Positions 8,139-16,898 of a stretch of DNA of 64,000 bases are shown here, piece by piece. This DNA comes from Cetobacterium sp. 8H (lineage in GTDB: Bacteria > Fusobacteriota > Fusobacteriia > Fusobacteriales > Fusobacteriaceae): assembly GCF_014250675.1 (NCBI RefSeq), contig NZ_JACHTG010000004.1, positions 496,001-560,000 of the forward strand, written 5' to 3'. Every line of letters begins with the position of its first letter. The stretch's first letter is position 1. The position numbers and the translations under genes were made by a program. The notes beneath the pieces were generated by a model. The model saw only the letters and a list, made by a program, of their open reading frames with translations, ran no database searches and was not told the DNA's origin.

Positions 8139-9668
8139 CTATATATTTAAAAAGTAAAGAACAAGAATTAAAAAAATAAAGTAAATAAGTAATATAGAAG
8201 ATTTTTTTTCAAAATACATCCTTTTCATTATATATCTTTTTTTCTCTTCTCTATACTCTGCACTACTAAAACTTAAAGCATATCCCACAATAATAGTTAT
8301 AAAGAACCCTACAAAATTGTTCCACATCCAGAAAATATTAAAGTTGTAAGATATAATTGCCGTTCCTAAGATTCCAAGTATAAATCCTATAACAACACCT
8401 AACTCATCAGCTTTTGTTGTAAACATTCCAAGTGTAAAAACTCCTAGCATAGCTCCTAAAAGATAAGATCCATACATGCTTATCAACTCAAGTATTGAGT
8501 TATTAGAAGAAGAAACATTAAATGCAAAATACATTATTAAAATTCCAAATAAAGTAGTTATAACTCTAGTCACAGTTATTTCTGACATATTTTTTACTTT
8601 TTCTTGAAAATGCACTTCATATATATCTTTCATGAATACTGTTGTCATCGAATTTAAAGACGAATCTATACTGCTCATTGTCGCTGCAAAAACAGCTGCT
8701 ATTATAACTCCTAAATATCCTTTTGGAATCTCTTCTAATGCAAATTTTATATATATTTCATTGGCATTATCAAAAGGTTGCCCCTTGTAGAATACAAAAA
8801 GAACTATTCCGATCATTAAAAATAAAAACATCTGAATAACTGAGAAAATACCACTAAACCATAGCGAGTATTTTGTATTATCAAGAGATTTTGCAGTTAA
8901 AACTCTTTGAACTTGAGTTTGATCAACTCCAAAGTATGCTAAATGCAATATTCCACCACCAAATAATCCTGCCCAAAAAGTATTTGCTGATCTTAAACTG
9001 GTATCAAAATCCATAGATACCAACTTTCCATTCTCTTTTGCTATTTCAAAAATTTCACTCACACTATAAGGTGTATTTTTAAATACTGTTATTACAGATA
9101 TCCCTATTCCTACCCAAAGAGCCAACATTTGAAATACATCCGTCCAAATAACTGTTTGAATTCCTCCAAGAACTGTATAAAATATTGAAATTACAATAAT
9201 TAAAGTTATTGTATAATTTATTGATAGCCCCGTAATTTTAGATAGTATTAAGGATGGTACATATACAATAGAACCTATCACAACTAGCATTTTTATAATA
9301 TATGTAAAAACTAATAATAGTCTCATTTTCTTTCCAAATCTTTTTTCTATATATTCATAAACAGAGATTATCTCTAAGTTATAAAAAAATGGTATAAATG
9401 TTCCACTCAATATCCACATCACTATTGGGATATTTAAATTTAAAACTAAGGGCTTTAATCCATTTTGATATGCCCATCCTGGAGCTCCTATAAATGTTAT
9501 TGCACTAATTTGAGTTGCCATAACAGAAAGTCCAATAGCCCACCATTTAAATTCTCTCCCTCCTGAAAAAAAGTCTGAAACATTTGTTGTTCTTTTACCT
9601 ATAAAAGCTCCTAGAGCTATTGTTAAAACGAAATAAGATATTAAAACTCCCCAATCTAAACTTGTCAT
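8139..9668 (-). CDS. sodium:solute symporter (SSS family)
   Basis: A 509-residue protein with about 13 membrane segments shows SSS signatures such as SDFFSGGREFKWWAIGLSVMA (residues 31-51) and a later AAVFAATMSSIDSSLNSM stretch. Family members couple Na+ to uptake of sugars, sialic acid, proline and similar solutes; the N-terminal pattern is closest to the sugar/sialic-acid branch (SglT/NanT-like), but the substrate is not determinable. AAGGAGG supports the ATG. It lies in one operon with an MFS transporter and a SnoaL-like protein, so two transporters may handle related compounds. Confidence 0.88.
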   Translation of the reverse strand: MTSLDWGVLISYFVLTIALGAFIGKRTTNVSDFFSGGREFKWWAIGLSVMATQISAITFIGAPGWAYQNGLKPLVLNLNIPIVMWILSGTFIPFFYNLEIISVYEYIEKRFGKKMRLLLVFTYIIKMLVVIGSIVYVPSLILSKITGLSINYTITLIIVISIFYTVLGGIQTVIWTDVFQMLALWVGIGISVITVFKNTPYSVSEIFEIAKENGKLVSMDFDTSLRSANTFWAGLFGGGILHLAYFGVDQTQVQRVLTAKSLDNTKYSLWFSGIFSVIQMFLFLMIGIVLFVFYKGQPFDNANEIYIKFALEEIPKGYLGVIIAAVFAATMSSIDSSLNSMTTVFMKDIYEVHFQEKVKNMSEITVTRVITTLFGILIMYFAFNVSSSNNSILELISMYGSYLLGAMLGVFTLGMFTTKADELGVVIGFILGILGTAIISYNFNIFWMWNNFVGFFITIIVGYALSFSSAEYREEKKRYIMKRMYFEKKSSILLIYFIFLILVLYFLNI

Positions 9669-9690
9669 CTATCCTCCTTACAAAATAGGG

Positions 9691-9716
9691 TTAGCGCAGT
9701 CAAAAAACTGCGCTAA
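9691..9716. other. intercistronic hairpin
   Basis: A perfect 10-bp inverted repeat (TTAGCGCAGT, 6-nt loop, complement) sits in the 68-bp gap between the SnoaL-like gene and the symporter. No T-run follows on either strand. It is therefore more likely an RNA-stability or processing element, or a weak attenuator, than a full terminator. Confidence 0.6.
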
Positions 9717-9736
9717 TGGAATTCTCTAAATTTTAA

Positions 9737-10750
9737 TTAGAATTTTGGATTCAAGATACTTGCTGTTCTTTCAAAAATATCTAATCCCTGTTGCTTTAAC
9801 CAGAATGGAATATCAATTAATACCCAGTTTTCAGATAATTTATCTCCATCTCTATAGTAAACATCTACAACTTGCATATCTGCTTTTACTTTTCCACCAG
9901 GTAATCCTAACCATCCACCAATCGGTGTATTTGATAGGTTTGGCCATCCGAAGAAACAACTGAAGTTTCCTTCAGCAAATCTACAAACATGTCCATTAAA
10001 TACCTTATCTGTTAGACTACTTCTAAATGGAAGTGAGTGCTGAGCTATATATCTTGGTATAGTGTAGCTTGCTCCAACTCCTGCCGGTCCATACCAGATC
10101 ATATTCTTAGACCATGATGGCTCTAATACATCTGGAGTTATTCCCATAGCTCCACTTTTATTTAAAGCTGATAGATCATCTACCATCTTATTTACAAGAG
10201 CTAATGTTTTTACTCCCTCTTCTTCAGGAGCATCTTCAAATAATAATCCATCATGATTTCTTGGTCCTGGATAAACAAAATATTGTCCTGTTGATGGTGG
10301 TAATGGATATACTCCCGCTTGGTGCATAAATCCTAATAGGTCCACAAATAAACCTGTCTTTACGATTTTACCATCTTCTATACATGAAAACTCTGCATAT
10401 CTAAGATTTATCATTTTCCCAGTAGGTCTAATTCCTAAATACTCCTCATCAAATAGTCCCATGAAGTGACCCATTGACATTACCCACTCTTCTCCTGCAA
10501 CCTCATTTGTTCCTGCTATGAAAACGTCTTGTCTTCTTTGAAGGTGTTTTACTGAAGTCATTAGTGGTTTCCAAAAAGTTTCTGCAGTTGCTACAGCTCC
10601 TTCTTGCTCTCTAAATGGATAAACTCCTCTCCATAAGTAGTTTTCAGTTGTATATTGTTTTAATACCTCTTCAACTGTCTCAGGAGTTGCATTTTCCATT
10701 GCAGCAAAGTATTCTCTTACTATTTTTTTACTCGTTTGATATTTAGACAT
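9737..10750 (-). CDS. duplicated SnoaL/NTF2-like domain protein of unknown substrate
   Basis: The 337-residue soluble protein reads as two NTF2/SnoaL-type cone domains, roughly residues 5-150 and 185-330. Each has the N-terminal helix followed by curved sheet and aromatic residues (ENYLWRGVYPF; MIWYGPAGVGASYTI). The family includes polyketide cyclases and isomerase/dehydratase-like enzymes, and also non-catalytic members. It is the only candidate enzyme in an operon with two transporters and a LacI regulator, so it probably acts on the imported compound, for example as an isomerase, epimerase or lactone/ester-processing protein. The reaction is not known. No signal peptide is seen. Confidence 0.7.
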   Translation of the reverse strand: MSKYQTSKKIVREYFAAMENATPETVEEVLKQYTTENYLWRGVYPFREQEGAVATAETFWKPLMTSVKHLQRRQDVFIAGTNEVAGEEWVMSMGHFMGLFDEEYLGIRPTGKMINLRYAEFSCIEDGKIVKTGLFVDLLGFMHQAGVYPLPPSTGQYFVYPGPRNHDGLLFEDAPEEEGVKTLALVNKMVDDLSALNKSGAMGITPDVLEPSWSKNMIWYGPAGVGASYTIPRYIAQHSLPFRSSLTDKVFNGHVCRFAEGNFSCFFGWPNLSNTPIGGWLGLPGGKVKADMQVVDVYYRDGDKLSENWVLIDIPFWLKQQGLDIFERTASILNPKF

Positions 10751-10771
10751 AATCTCTACCTTTCCTTTTTC

Positions 10772-12025
10772 TTATTTCTCTTTTTTATATAAAATTCCTG
10801 TTTCAAGAGTTTCTGGTAATGTTAACCAAAGTATTGCAGCTAGTGTAAATAATATTGGTGCACCCCACATTGCAGTTTGTAATGATGTTGCATTTCTCAC
10901 TGCCACAACAATACTAGGAGCAAATAAAGCTATTATTCTTCCACCGTGGAACAGTGAAGCTCCCATACTCTTTAAATGTCTTGGGAATAACTCTGTAAAA
11001 TATCCTCCCCATATTGCACTTGAAGAAAGTCCAATTCCGTATAAGAATCCACATATTGAAAGTATCATAACACTACTTGGTGCTACAAAGTACAGACCAA
11101 TCATTAAAGATGAAAGCATGAATCCAAAAGCATTAACTTTTCTTCCAAATTTATCTGCAACAAATCCCCATACGTATGCTCCTATTAAAGAACCTGAAGA
11201 TGCTGCTGAGAATAAAATTCCCATTGTTTTAGCGTCAAAATTTCTTACCTCTCTTAAATAAACAGTTACAAATCCACTAAAGAATTGATATCCTATAAAG
11301 TTTAATCCCGATAAAAGTATACATGTTATAGATATTTTAGCTAACTTTCCAGAGAACATCTCTTTCCAAGTTCCTCTTTTATCTTCTTCAACCTTGCTCT
11401 CATTATCGCCTTCTTTTTCACTGCCAAATGGAATATATTTTTTCTCATTTGGTACTAAAAATGCCATAGCTATTGCAGCTATTACTGGTGGTAATCCACC
11501 GATTACCATAAGCATCTCCCAATTACTTTCTCCTAATAAAGCTCCGTAAGCTCCCATTATTATTAAAGCTATTGAAAATAGACTCGATGCAAATGCTGTA
11601 ACTTTACCTCTTACTTTAGCAGTAAATAATCCTACCATGATAGTTACTGCAACTGTAAAATATCCACCTAAAGATATTCCAATTATGAATCTCATAATCA
11701 TCCAAGTTTCAAAAGATCTACTTGAAATGTTGATTAGAGTAGCCCCACCATTTAATAAAGTAATTAAAATAAGAATTTTCTTTCTTCCAAAATTTTCTGC
11801 AAACCATGCACAACTTAAAGCTCCTATTAGTGCTCCTATAGACTGTGCTGTATAAAACAGTGCCGTTTGTCCCAGTGTTATTCCATAATATTGAACTAAA
11901 AATGGTCTCACATAATCAATAACTACAAAGTTATAACAGTAGAAAAAATATCCAACTAAGATTACTAAATATGCCATAAGACGCTTTAATAATGATAGTT
12001 CACTCATATGTTTCACATTATTCAT
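10772..12025 (-). CDS. MFS transporter
   Basis: The 417-residue protein has 12 predicted membrane segments, a cytoplasmic loop at about residue 200-225 rich in Glu/Lys, and MFS signature motifs (FGRKKIL after TM2; GFVADKFGRKVNAFG after TM8). It resembles the aromatic-acid/sugar-acid H+ symporter group. It is the first gene of the operon, directly behind a strong promoter and a palindromic operator. Substrate unknown; the pairing with a SnoaL-like protein and a Na+ symporter suggests an organic acid or sugar derivative. Confidence 0.88.
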   Translation of the reverse strand: MNNVKHMSELSLLKRLMAYLVILVGYFFYCYNFVVIDYVRPFLVQYYGITLGQTALFYTAQSIGALIGALSCAWFAENFGRKKILILITLLNGGATLINISSRSFETWMIMRFIIGISLGGYFTVAVTIMVGLFTAKVRGKVTAFASSLFSIALIIMGAYGALLGESNWEMLMVIGGLPPVIAAIAMAFLVPNEKKYIPFGSEKEGDNESKVEEDKRGTWKEMFSGKLAKISITCILLSGLNFIGYQFFSGFVTVYLREVRNFDAKTMGILFSAASSGSLIGAYVWGFVADKFGRKVNAFGFMLSSLMIGLYFVAPSSVMILSICGFLYGIGLSSSAIWGGYFTELFPRHLKSMGASLFHGGRIIALFAPSIVVAVRNATSLQTAMWGAPILFTLAAILWLTLPETLETGILYKKEK

Positions 12026-12075
12026 AAAAATCCCCTTTTTCTATTTTATATTTTATTTTCAAACAAATTATTTTT

Positions 12076-12091
12076 TTGCAAGCGCTTGCAA
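12076..12091. promoter_or_regulatory. LacI-family operator (perfect 16-bp palindrome)
   Basis: TTGCAAGCGCTTGCAA is fully self-complementary with a central CG, the LacI/CcpA operator architecture. It lies just downstream of the -10 box of the MFS operon promoter, where a bound repressor would block transcription. The operon's own LacI gene is the natural candidate to bind it. Confidence 0.8.
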
Positions 12092-12107
12092 TTTATATTT
12101 CAAAAAC

Positions 12108-12136
12108 AATATAACATTAAAAAATCTATTTGTCAA
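12108..12136 (-). promoter_or_regulatory. sigma-70 type promoter of the MFS-SnoaL-SSS-LacI operon
   Basis: On the minus strand a perfect TTGACA (12136-12131), a 17-bp spacer and TATATT (12113-12108) lie about 85 bp upstream of the MFS start. The LacI-type palindrome follows 16 bp after the -10. Confidence 0.8.
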
Positions 12137-12143
12137 AATTTTT

Positions 12144-12181
12144 TTAATAAAAAAAAGAGCTAGATTTTTACTTCTAGCTCT
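12144..12181. repeat. direct repeat B, left copy (terminator of uxuB operon)
   Basis: 38 bp identical to 22168-22205: TTAAT, eight A, then an 8-bp stem GAGCTAGA / TCTAGCTC with an 8-nt loop. Flanks differ between the copies. The two copies sit at the ends of two successive minus-strand operons. Confidence 0.9.
12147..12181 (-). terminator. Rho-independent terminator after uxuB
   Basis: On the minus strand the hairpin (12173-12180 with 12157-12164) is followed by eight U, ideal for ending the sugar-acid operon about 20 bp after the uxuB stop. Confidence 0.88.
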
Positions 12182-12201
12182 CTTCCTATAGTTTATCTCT
12201 T

Positions 12202-13779
12202 TTATTTTATTTCTAAATGCTTATGTAGAGTGTTTCTTACTCCTCCAACCTCTTTAATCATCTCTAAGAAATATTCCTCTATTAATTCTGCCATCCCAAT
12301 CTGAACTAAATCTACTCCAAATATATCTTTATTAGAAAGTATTTTATCTAAACTTGATTTCTTATAACTACTTAAATTCAAATACTCAATCTCTTTGAAG
12401 CTTTCTTTTAATTCTTCTAACAATGGATCGCTACTTAAAGGCATGCTTGCACCTGCGTCATCTACTTCCATTAAGTATCTCATCCAACCAGCTATAACCA
12501 AAGGTATATATCTCAATCTTTTTACATCTAAATTTTCATTTTCAATATAAGCTTTGATAGTTTCTCCAAATCTAATTCCTACTTTTTGTGATGTATCTGT
12601 AGCTATTCTTTGTGGCTGATCTGGTATAAATGGATTTGAAAATCTCTCCTCTAAAACCTCTTCTAAAAACTTCTTTGGATTAATTATTTTAGGATCTTCA
12701 ACAACTATTAAAGATTCTTTATATCCAATTTTTCTCACTAATGTACTTAGCTCCAAATCTTGCATACAATCTGCAATACTTTTTTTATTTAACAAACAAC
12801 CATATATAGCTAAAGTTGTATGTAGAGGATTTAAGCATGTTGTTACCTTCATTCTTTCAACTTTTTCGACTAATTCTCTATTAGTTAAAATAACTCCCGC
12901 TTCTTCAAATTTTGGTCTTCCATTTGGAAACTTATCTTCAACAACAAAATACTCAGGTACTTCTGCATTTACAAAAGGTGCTGTAAAAGAATTCTTTTTA
13001 GTTATAATTATATCCATATTTTTCAATCCTAAACTCTCTAAAAACTCTTTAATTTCCAATGATGGTCTAGGTGTTATTTTATCTATCATCGTTATTGGAT
13101 AGCTTACTTTTTTTTCATTTTGCAAGTAATCTAAAAATGACTTATCTACCAGACTATTTTTTATCCATTCATTTACTATTATTTCTATAGCCTCTTTTAT
13201 TTTATCACCATTTGCCGAACAATTATCCATACTAAGTAAAGATATTGGGGCTTGATTTTTCTTATAACGTAAATATAATAAATAGGCTATTTTTGTCATC
13301 AAATGCTTTGGTTCTTTAATTCCATTTTTGAAATCTTCCTCTATAACATCTAAATATAAACCTTTGGTATTTTTTAAATTATAGCCTTTTTCTGTTATAG
13401 TAAAACTAATTATTTGTAAATTTTCATTTGTACATATCTCTTCTAATCTTTTGTTTTTATCAGTAGTTGCATCAATGCTTTCAACTATACTAGATATTAT
13501 TTCTGATTTAAACTCTCCCTTTTTATCTAAAGTAACTAATACAGTTTCATTATTATATGGATTAAATACCTTTTCAATAATTTCTCCATCAAAAGTTTCC
13601 GCAACAATAATTCCAGTATCCTCTAATCCTTTTTCTAGTAAAGTTTGCTGAACTTTTCCCATATATCCTCTAAATATATTTCCTGCTCCAAAATGTAGCC
13701 ATTTAGGAGACTTTGAAGTTTTTTCCTTTAACTTAATTATATCAAAATTTGGATGAGTAATATTTCTTATCATAAACAT
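12202..13779 (-). CDS. uxuB: mannitol dehydrogenase family oxidoreductase, probable D-fructuronate (mannonate) reductase
   Basis: At 525 residues it is the size of UxuB/UxaB polyol dehydrogenases. The N-terminal Rossmann segment has HFGAGNIFRGYMGK (about residue 30-43). A FPNGRP element and the TTCLNPLHTTLAIYG stretch typical of the long-chain mannitol dehydrogenase family follow. The expected reaction is NADH-dependent interconversion of D-fructuronate and D-mannonate. It directly follows uxuA (TAATG overlap), which fixes the pathway; tagaturonate reductase is the alternative but would be expected beside uxaA. A second ATG six bases on (13773) has better spacing from GAGGGG and may be the true start. 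Confidence 0.85.
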   Translation of the reverse strand: MFMIRNITHPNFDIIKLKEKTSKSPKWLHFGAGNIFRGYMGKVQQTLLEKGLEDTGIIVAETFDGEIIEKVFNPYNNETVLVTLDKKGEFKSEIISSIVESIDATTDKNKRLEEICTNENLQIISFTITEKGYNLKNTKGLYLDVIEEDFKNGIKEPKHLMTKIAYLLYLRYKKNQAPISLLSMDNCSANGDKIKEAIEIIVNEWIKNSLVDKSFLDYLQNEKKVSYPITMIDKITPRPSLEIKEFLESLGLKNMDIIITKKNSFTAPFVNAEVPEYFVVEDKFPNGRPKFEEAGVILTNRELVEKVERMKVTTCLNPLHTTLAIYGCLLNKKSIADCMQDLELSTLVRKIGYKESLIVVEDPKIINPKKFLEEVLEERFSNPFIPDQPQRIATDTSQKVGIRFGETIKAYIENENLDVKRLRYIPLVIAGWMRYLMEVDDAGASMPLSSDPLLEELKESFKEIEYLNLSSYKKSSLDKILSNKDIFGVDLVQIGMAELIEEYFLEMIKEVGGVRNTLHKHLEIK

Positions 13780-14852
13780 TATCCCCTCTTCTCTTGTCTA
13801 TTTAAACTATCCCATATCCCCCACATATACATTATTCCGAGAGCTCTATCATATAATCCATATCCTGGTCTACACTTCTCACCCCATATGTGTCTACCAT
13901 GATCCGGTCTAGCATATCCTTCAAATCCAGCTTCATGATAAGCTTTTACAACATCATATATATCAATAGATCCATCACATGTTCTATGTGAAGTTTCTAT
14001 AAAATCTCCATTTTCATATATCTTTACATTTCTAATATGAGTAAATGGTATTCTATCTGAAAATTCTCTTACAATAGCTGGAATATCGTTTTCTGGACTT
14101 GCACCTAAAGAACCTGAACAAAGAGTTAATCCATTTGATGGACTATCAACCAATTCTAATAATCTCTTTAAATTTTTTCCTGATGTCATAAGTCTAGGTA
14201 ATCCAAATATTGACCAAGGTGGATCATCTGGATGAATTGCCATTTTTATTCCATTTATTTCTGCTACTGGAATAATTTGTTCTAGGAAATATTTTAAATT
14301 CTCCCATAATTTTTCTTCATCTACTTCTTTATATGCTTCAAATAAGTTCTCTAATTTTTCAAATTTTTCAGGTTCCCAACCTGGCATTGTGTAGCCTTCA
14401 CTTCCCTTACTTACATTCTTTATAAGCTCCATTGGATCTACATTTTTTACTTTTGCATTTTCATAAAATAAAGCGGTTGATCCATCTTCTAATTCTTTAA
14501 ATAAGTCTGTTCTTGTCCAATCAAATACTGGCATAAAATTATAACAAATTACTTTAACTCCAACTTTAGACAAATTCTCAATAGTTTTTTTATAGTTTTC
14601 TATATATTTTTCTCTTGTTGGTAATCCTAATTTTATGTCTTCATGAACATTGACACTTTCAACTACATCTATATGTAATCCTGCTTTTTCAGCTTGATTT
14701 TTTATTTCTACTATTCTTTCCATCGGCCAAACATCTCCAACAGGAACATCATGCAATGCCCATACAACTCCTTCTACTCCTGGAATTTGTTTGATTTGAG
14801 ATAATTCAACACTATCATTACCTTCTCCATACCATCTAAATGTCATCTTCAT
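13779..14852 (-). CDS. uxuA: D-mannonate dehydratase
   Basis: The 357-residue protein matches UxuA throughout: FRWYGEGND at 5-13, HPDDPPWSIFGLPR at 207-220 (metal and substrate residues), then CSGSLGASPEND and HIRNVK, and a C-terminal YARPDHGRHIWGE. It is a TIM-barrel, metal-dependent enzyme converting D-mannonate to 2-keto-3-deoxy-D-gluconate. It is in operon with uxuB (overlap) and the upstream zinc dehydrogenase (17-bp gap). No KDG kinase or aldolase is visible in the window, so the final steps must be encoded elsewhere. Confidence 0.95.
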   Translation of the reverse strand: MKMTFRWYGEGNDSVELSQIKQIPGVEGVVWALHDVPVGDVWPMERIVEIKNQAEKAGLHIDVVESVNVHEDIKLGLPTREKYIENYKKTIENLSKVGVKVICYNFMPVFDWTRTDLFKELEDGSTALFYENAKVKNVDPMELIKNVSKGSEGYTMPGWEPEKFEKLENLFEAYKEVDEEKLWENLKYFLEQIIPVAEINGIKMAIHPDDPPWSIFGLPRLMTSGKNLKRLLELVDSPSNGLTLCSGSLGASPENDIPAIVREFSDRIPFTHIRNVKIYENGDFIETSHRTCDGSIDIYDVVKAYHEAGFEGYARPDHGRHIWGEKCRPGYGLYDRALGIMYMWGIWDSLNRQEKRG

Positions 14853-14869
14853 GATTTTTTCTCCCTCAT

Positions 14870-15886
14870 CTAAAATGTTAGTACTATTTTACAAATTTCA
14901 TTTGGTTTATTTTCTATTAAATCCATAGCCTTATCAACATCTTCAAAATGTATAACATTTGATATCAATTTCTTAGCTTGTAATTTTCTATTATTAAATA
15001 GTTGAACAACATTTTCAAATTTATGTGTTTGATGTCTTGATCCTCTAATATCTAGTTCTTTTATTGTTATACCTAATTGAGCAATTTCAGATGTATCTTT
15101 TGAAAATCCTAAACACATAACTCTTCCTGCAACAGATGTTATTTCAATAGCCTGTTCAAATGTTTTTGGTAAACAAACTGCATCTATAGTAACATTTGAT
15201 CCCATCCCTTTTGTTATATCTTTCACTTTAGCTAATGGATCTTCTAAATTTGGATTTATTACATAATCAGCACCTAACTCTTTAGCTACTTGTAACCTTT
15301 TTTCATTAAAATCTGATATTATGCATATCCCACCTTTTAATTTAGCCATCTCTAAAACACATAACCCTATCGGACCAGCACCAATTATGAAAACATAATC
15401 ATCCTTTCTTATATCGGCTCTCCAAGTTATTTGATCAGCTATTGTATACGGTTCTATCATCGCTGCTTCTTCCCAAGAAATTGAATCATCAAATTTAAAT
15501 ATATTTTTTCTTGGAGCTACATAATATTGCTGAAAACCACCATCTACATGGCATCCTCTAACTTTTAAGCTTGCACATGCATTTGGTCTTCCTGATTTAC
15601 ATGCATAACATTCTCCACATGCTATCATTGGTTCTATAACAACTTTATCTCCTATTTTTAAATCATCAACTTCCTTTCCAATATCTATAACTTCTCCAAC
15701 CATTTCATGTCCTATTACTCTTGGATAAGTTGCCACTGGAGAAGTCCCATGATATATATGAACATCTGATCCACATATTCCTGCTGCTTTTATTCTTACT
15801 AGAACATCTGTTGCTTCAGATATTTTAGGTATTTCTCTTTCTACTATTTGTAATTCTTTTGGTTTAGACACTATTATCGCTTTCAT
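14870..15886 (-). CDS. zinc-dependent alcohol dehydrogenase of the RspB/L-gulonate 5-dehydrogenase type
   Basis: A 338-residue medium-chain dehydrogenase with catalytic-zinc residues C38 (GICGSD) and H60/E61 (GHE), structural-zinc cysteines C90, C93, C96 and C104, and the NAD motif GAGPIG at 169-174. The overall pattern, including the C-terminal GITIKELDIRGSR and ICKIVLTF, follows E. coli RspB and the L-gulonate 5-dehydrogenases that oxidise L-gulonate to D-fructuronate. Sitting immediately before uxuA and uxuB, that activity would feed them. L-idonate 5-dehydrogenase or another sugar-acid oxidation is the alternative. Confidence 0.75.
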   Translation of the reverse strand: MKAIIVSKPKELQIVEREIPKISEATDVLVRIKAAGICGSDVHIYHGTSPVATYPRVIGHEMVGEVIDIGKEVDDLKIGDKVVIEPMIACGECYACKSGRPNACASLKVRGCHVDGGFQQYYVAPRKNIFKFDDSISWEEAAMIEPYTIADQITWRADIRKDDYVFIIGAGPIGLCVLEMAKLKGGICIISDFNEKRLQVAKELGADYVINPNLEDPLAKVKDITKGMGSNVTIDAVCLPKTFEQAIEITSVAGRVMCLGFSKDTSEIAQLGITIKELDIRGSRHQTHKFENVVQLFNNRKLQAKKLISNVIHFEDVDKAMDLIENKPNEICKIVLTF

Positions 15887-15895
15887 TTTTTCCTC

Positions 15896-16873
15896 CTATT
15901 GCTTAGCTTTTTGAACTTCTTCTATTAATTCAGTTCCATTTTTCTTACTAAATTCTTCCCAAATATATTTCGTTCTTTCAATAAAAGGTTCTATAGAATC
16001 AACTTTATTAAAAACAACTCCATGATTTTTTAAATTATCAATAATATCATTTTCTTTTTCTGTCCATAATTTTCTTTGGAAATTTTGAGCATCCTTAGCA
16101 GCATTTTTTACTATATTTTGCTCCTGAGGTGTTAATTTCGAATAAACTTTTTTAGACATTAATAAAACATCTGGAGCCATTAAGTGATTTGTTTCAGAAA
16201 AATACTTTGTTACTTCATATAATTTTAATGAATATAATGTTGTTGGACTATTTTCCCAACCATCTAAAACGCCTTGCTCTAAAGCTCCATAAACTTCGCC
16301 TTGCTCCATAGGAGTAGCAATTGCTCCCATAGCATTTCCAATAGCTATCGTTACATTTGATGGTTGAACTCTAATTTTTAGCCCCTTTAAATCTTCAGGT
16401 TTATAAATTGGTTTTTTATTATTCATTATACTTCTACTTCCACCATCTAACCAAAATAAAGGCACAAATCCTTTATCTTCAAGTTTTTCTCCAATCATTT
16501 CACCTGGTTTTCCATCAAGAGCGGCATGTAAATGCTCTGTACTTTGGAACATATATGGTAAAGAAACAATTTCTGCTTGAGGAACAAATTGAGCTAATGG
16601 TCCTGCAGTTACCATAACCATCTCTAAAGTTCCTAATAATAACCCTTCTAATCCATCTCTGTTACCACCAAGCTGAGAACTATTAAAAACTTTTACATCC
16701 AACTCTCCATTTGTTTCTGACTTTACTTTATCAGCAAAATATTGTAATGCTTCTACTGATGGATTATCACCTGGTAAAGTTGTTGATATTTTTAAAGTTT
16801 TTGCCGCAAATGACTCAATTGATAAAGCTAACATTAAAGTTGCTACTTTGATTATTGATAAATATTTTTTCAT
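15896..16873 (-). CDS. TRAP transporter substrate-binding protein (DctP family)
   Basis: The 325-residue protein begins with a signal peptide (residues 1-23, ending SFAA) and has the DctP fold. LPGDNPSVEALQYFADKV occurs near residue 34, and LKGLKIRVQPS contains the arginine that binds the ligand carboxylate. It captures a sugar acid in the periplasm and delivers it to the DctQM membrane pair encoded just upstream. YiaO, which binds 2,3-diketo-L-gulonate, is the most relevant relative given the yiaK and yiaL homologs in this operon; L-gulonate or mannonate are other candidates. Confidence 0.9.
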   Translation of the reverse strand: MKKYLSIIKVATLMLALSIESFAAKTLKISTTLPGDNPSVEALQYFADKVKSETNGELDVKVFNSSQLGGNRDGLEGLLLGTLEMVMVTAGPLAQFVPQAEIVSLPYMFQSTEHLHAALDGKPGEMIGEKLEDKGFVPLFWLDGGSRSIMNNKKPIYKPEDLKGLKIRVQPSNVTIAIGNAMGAIATPMEQGEVYGALEQGVLDGWENSPTTLYSLKLYEVTKYFSETNHLMAPDVLLMSKKVYSKLTPQEQNIVKNAAKDAQNFQRKLWTEKENDIIDNLKNHGVVFNKVDSIEPFIERTKYIWEEFSKKNGTELIEEVQKAKQ

Positions 16874-16898
16874 AAATATCCCCTCACTTTTTATTTTT

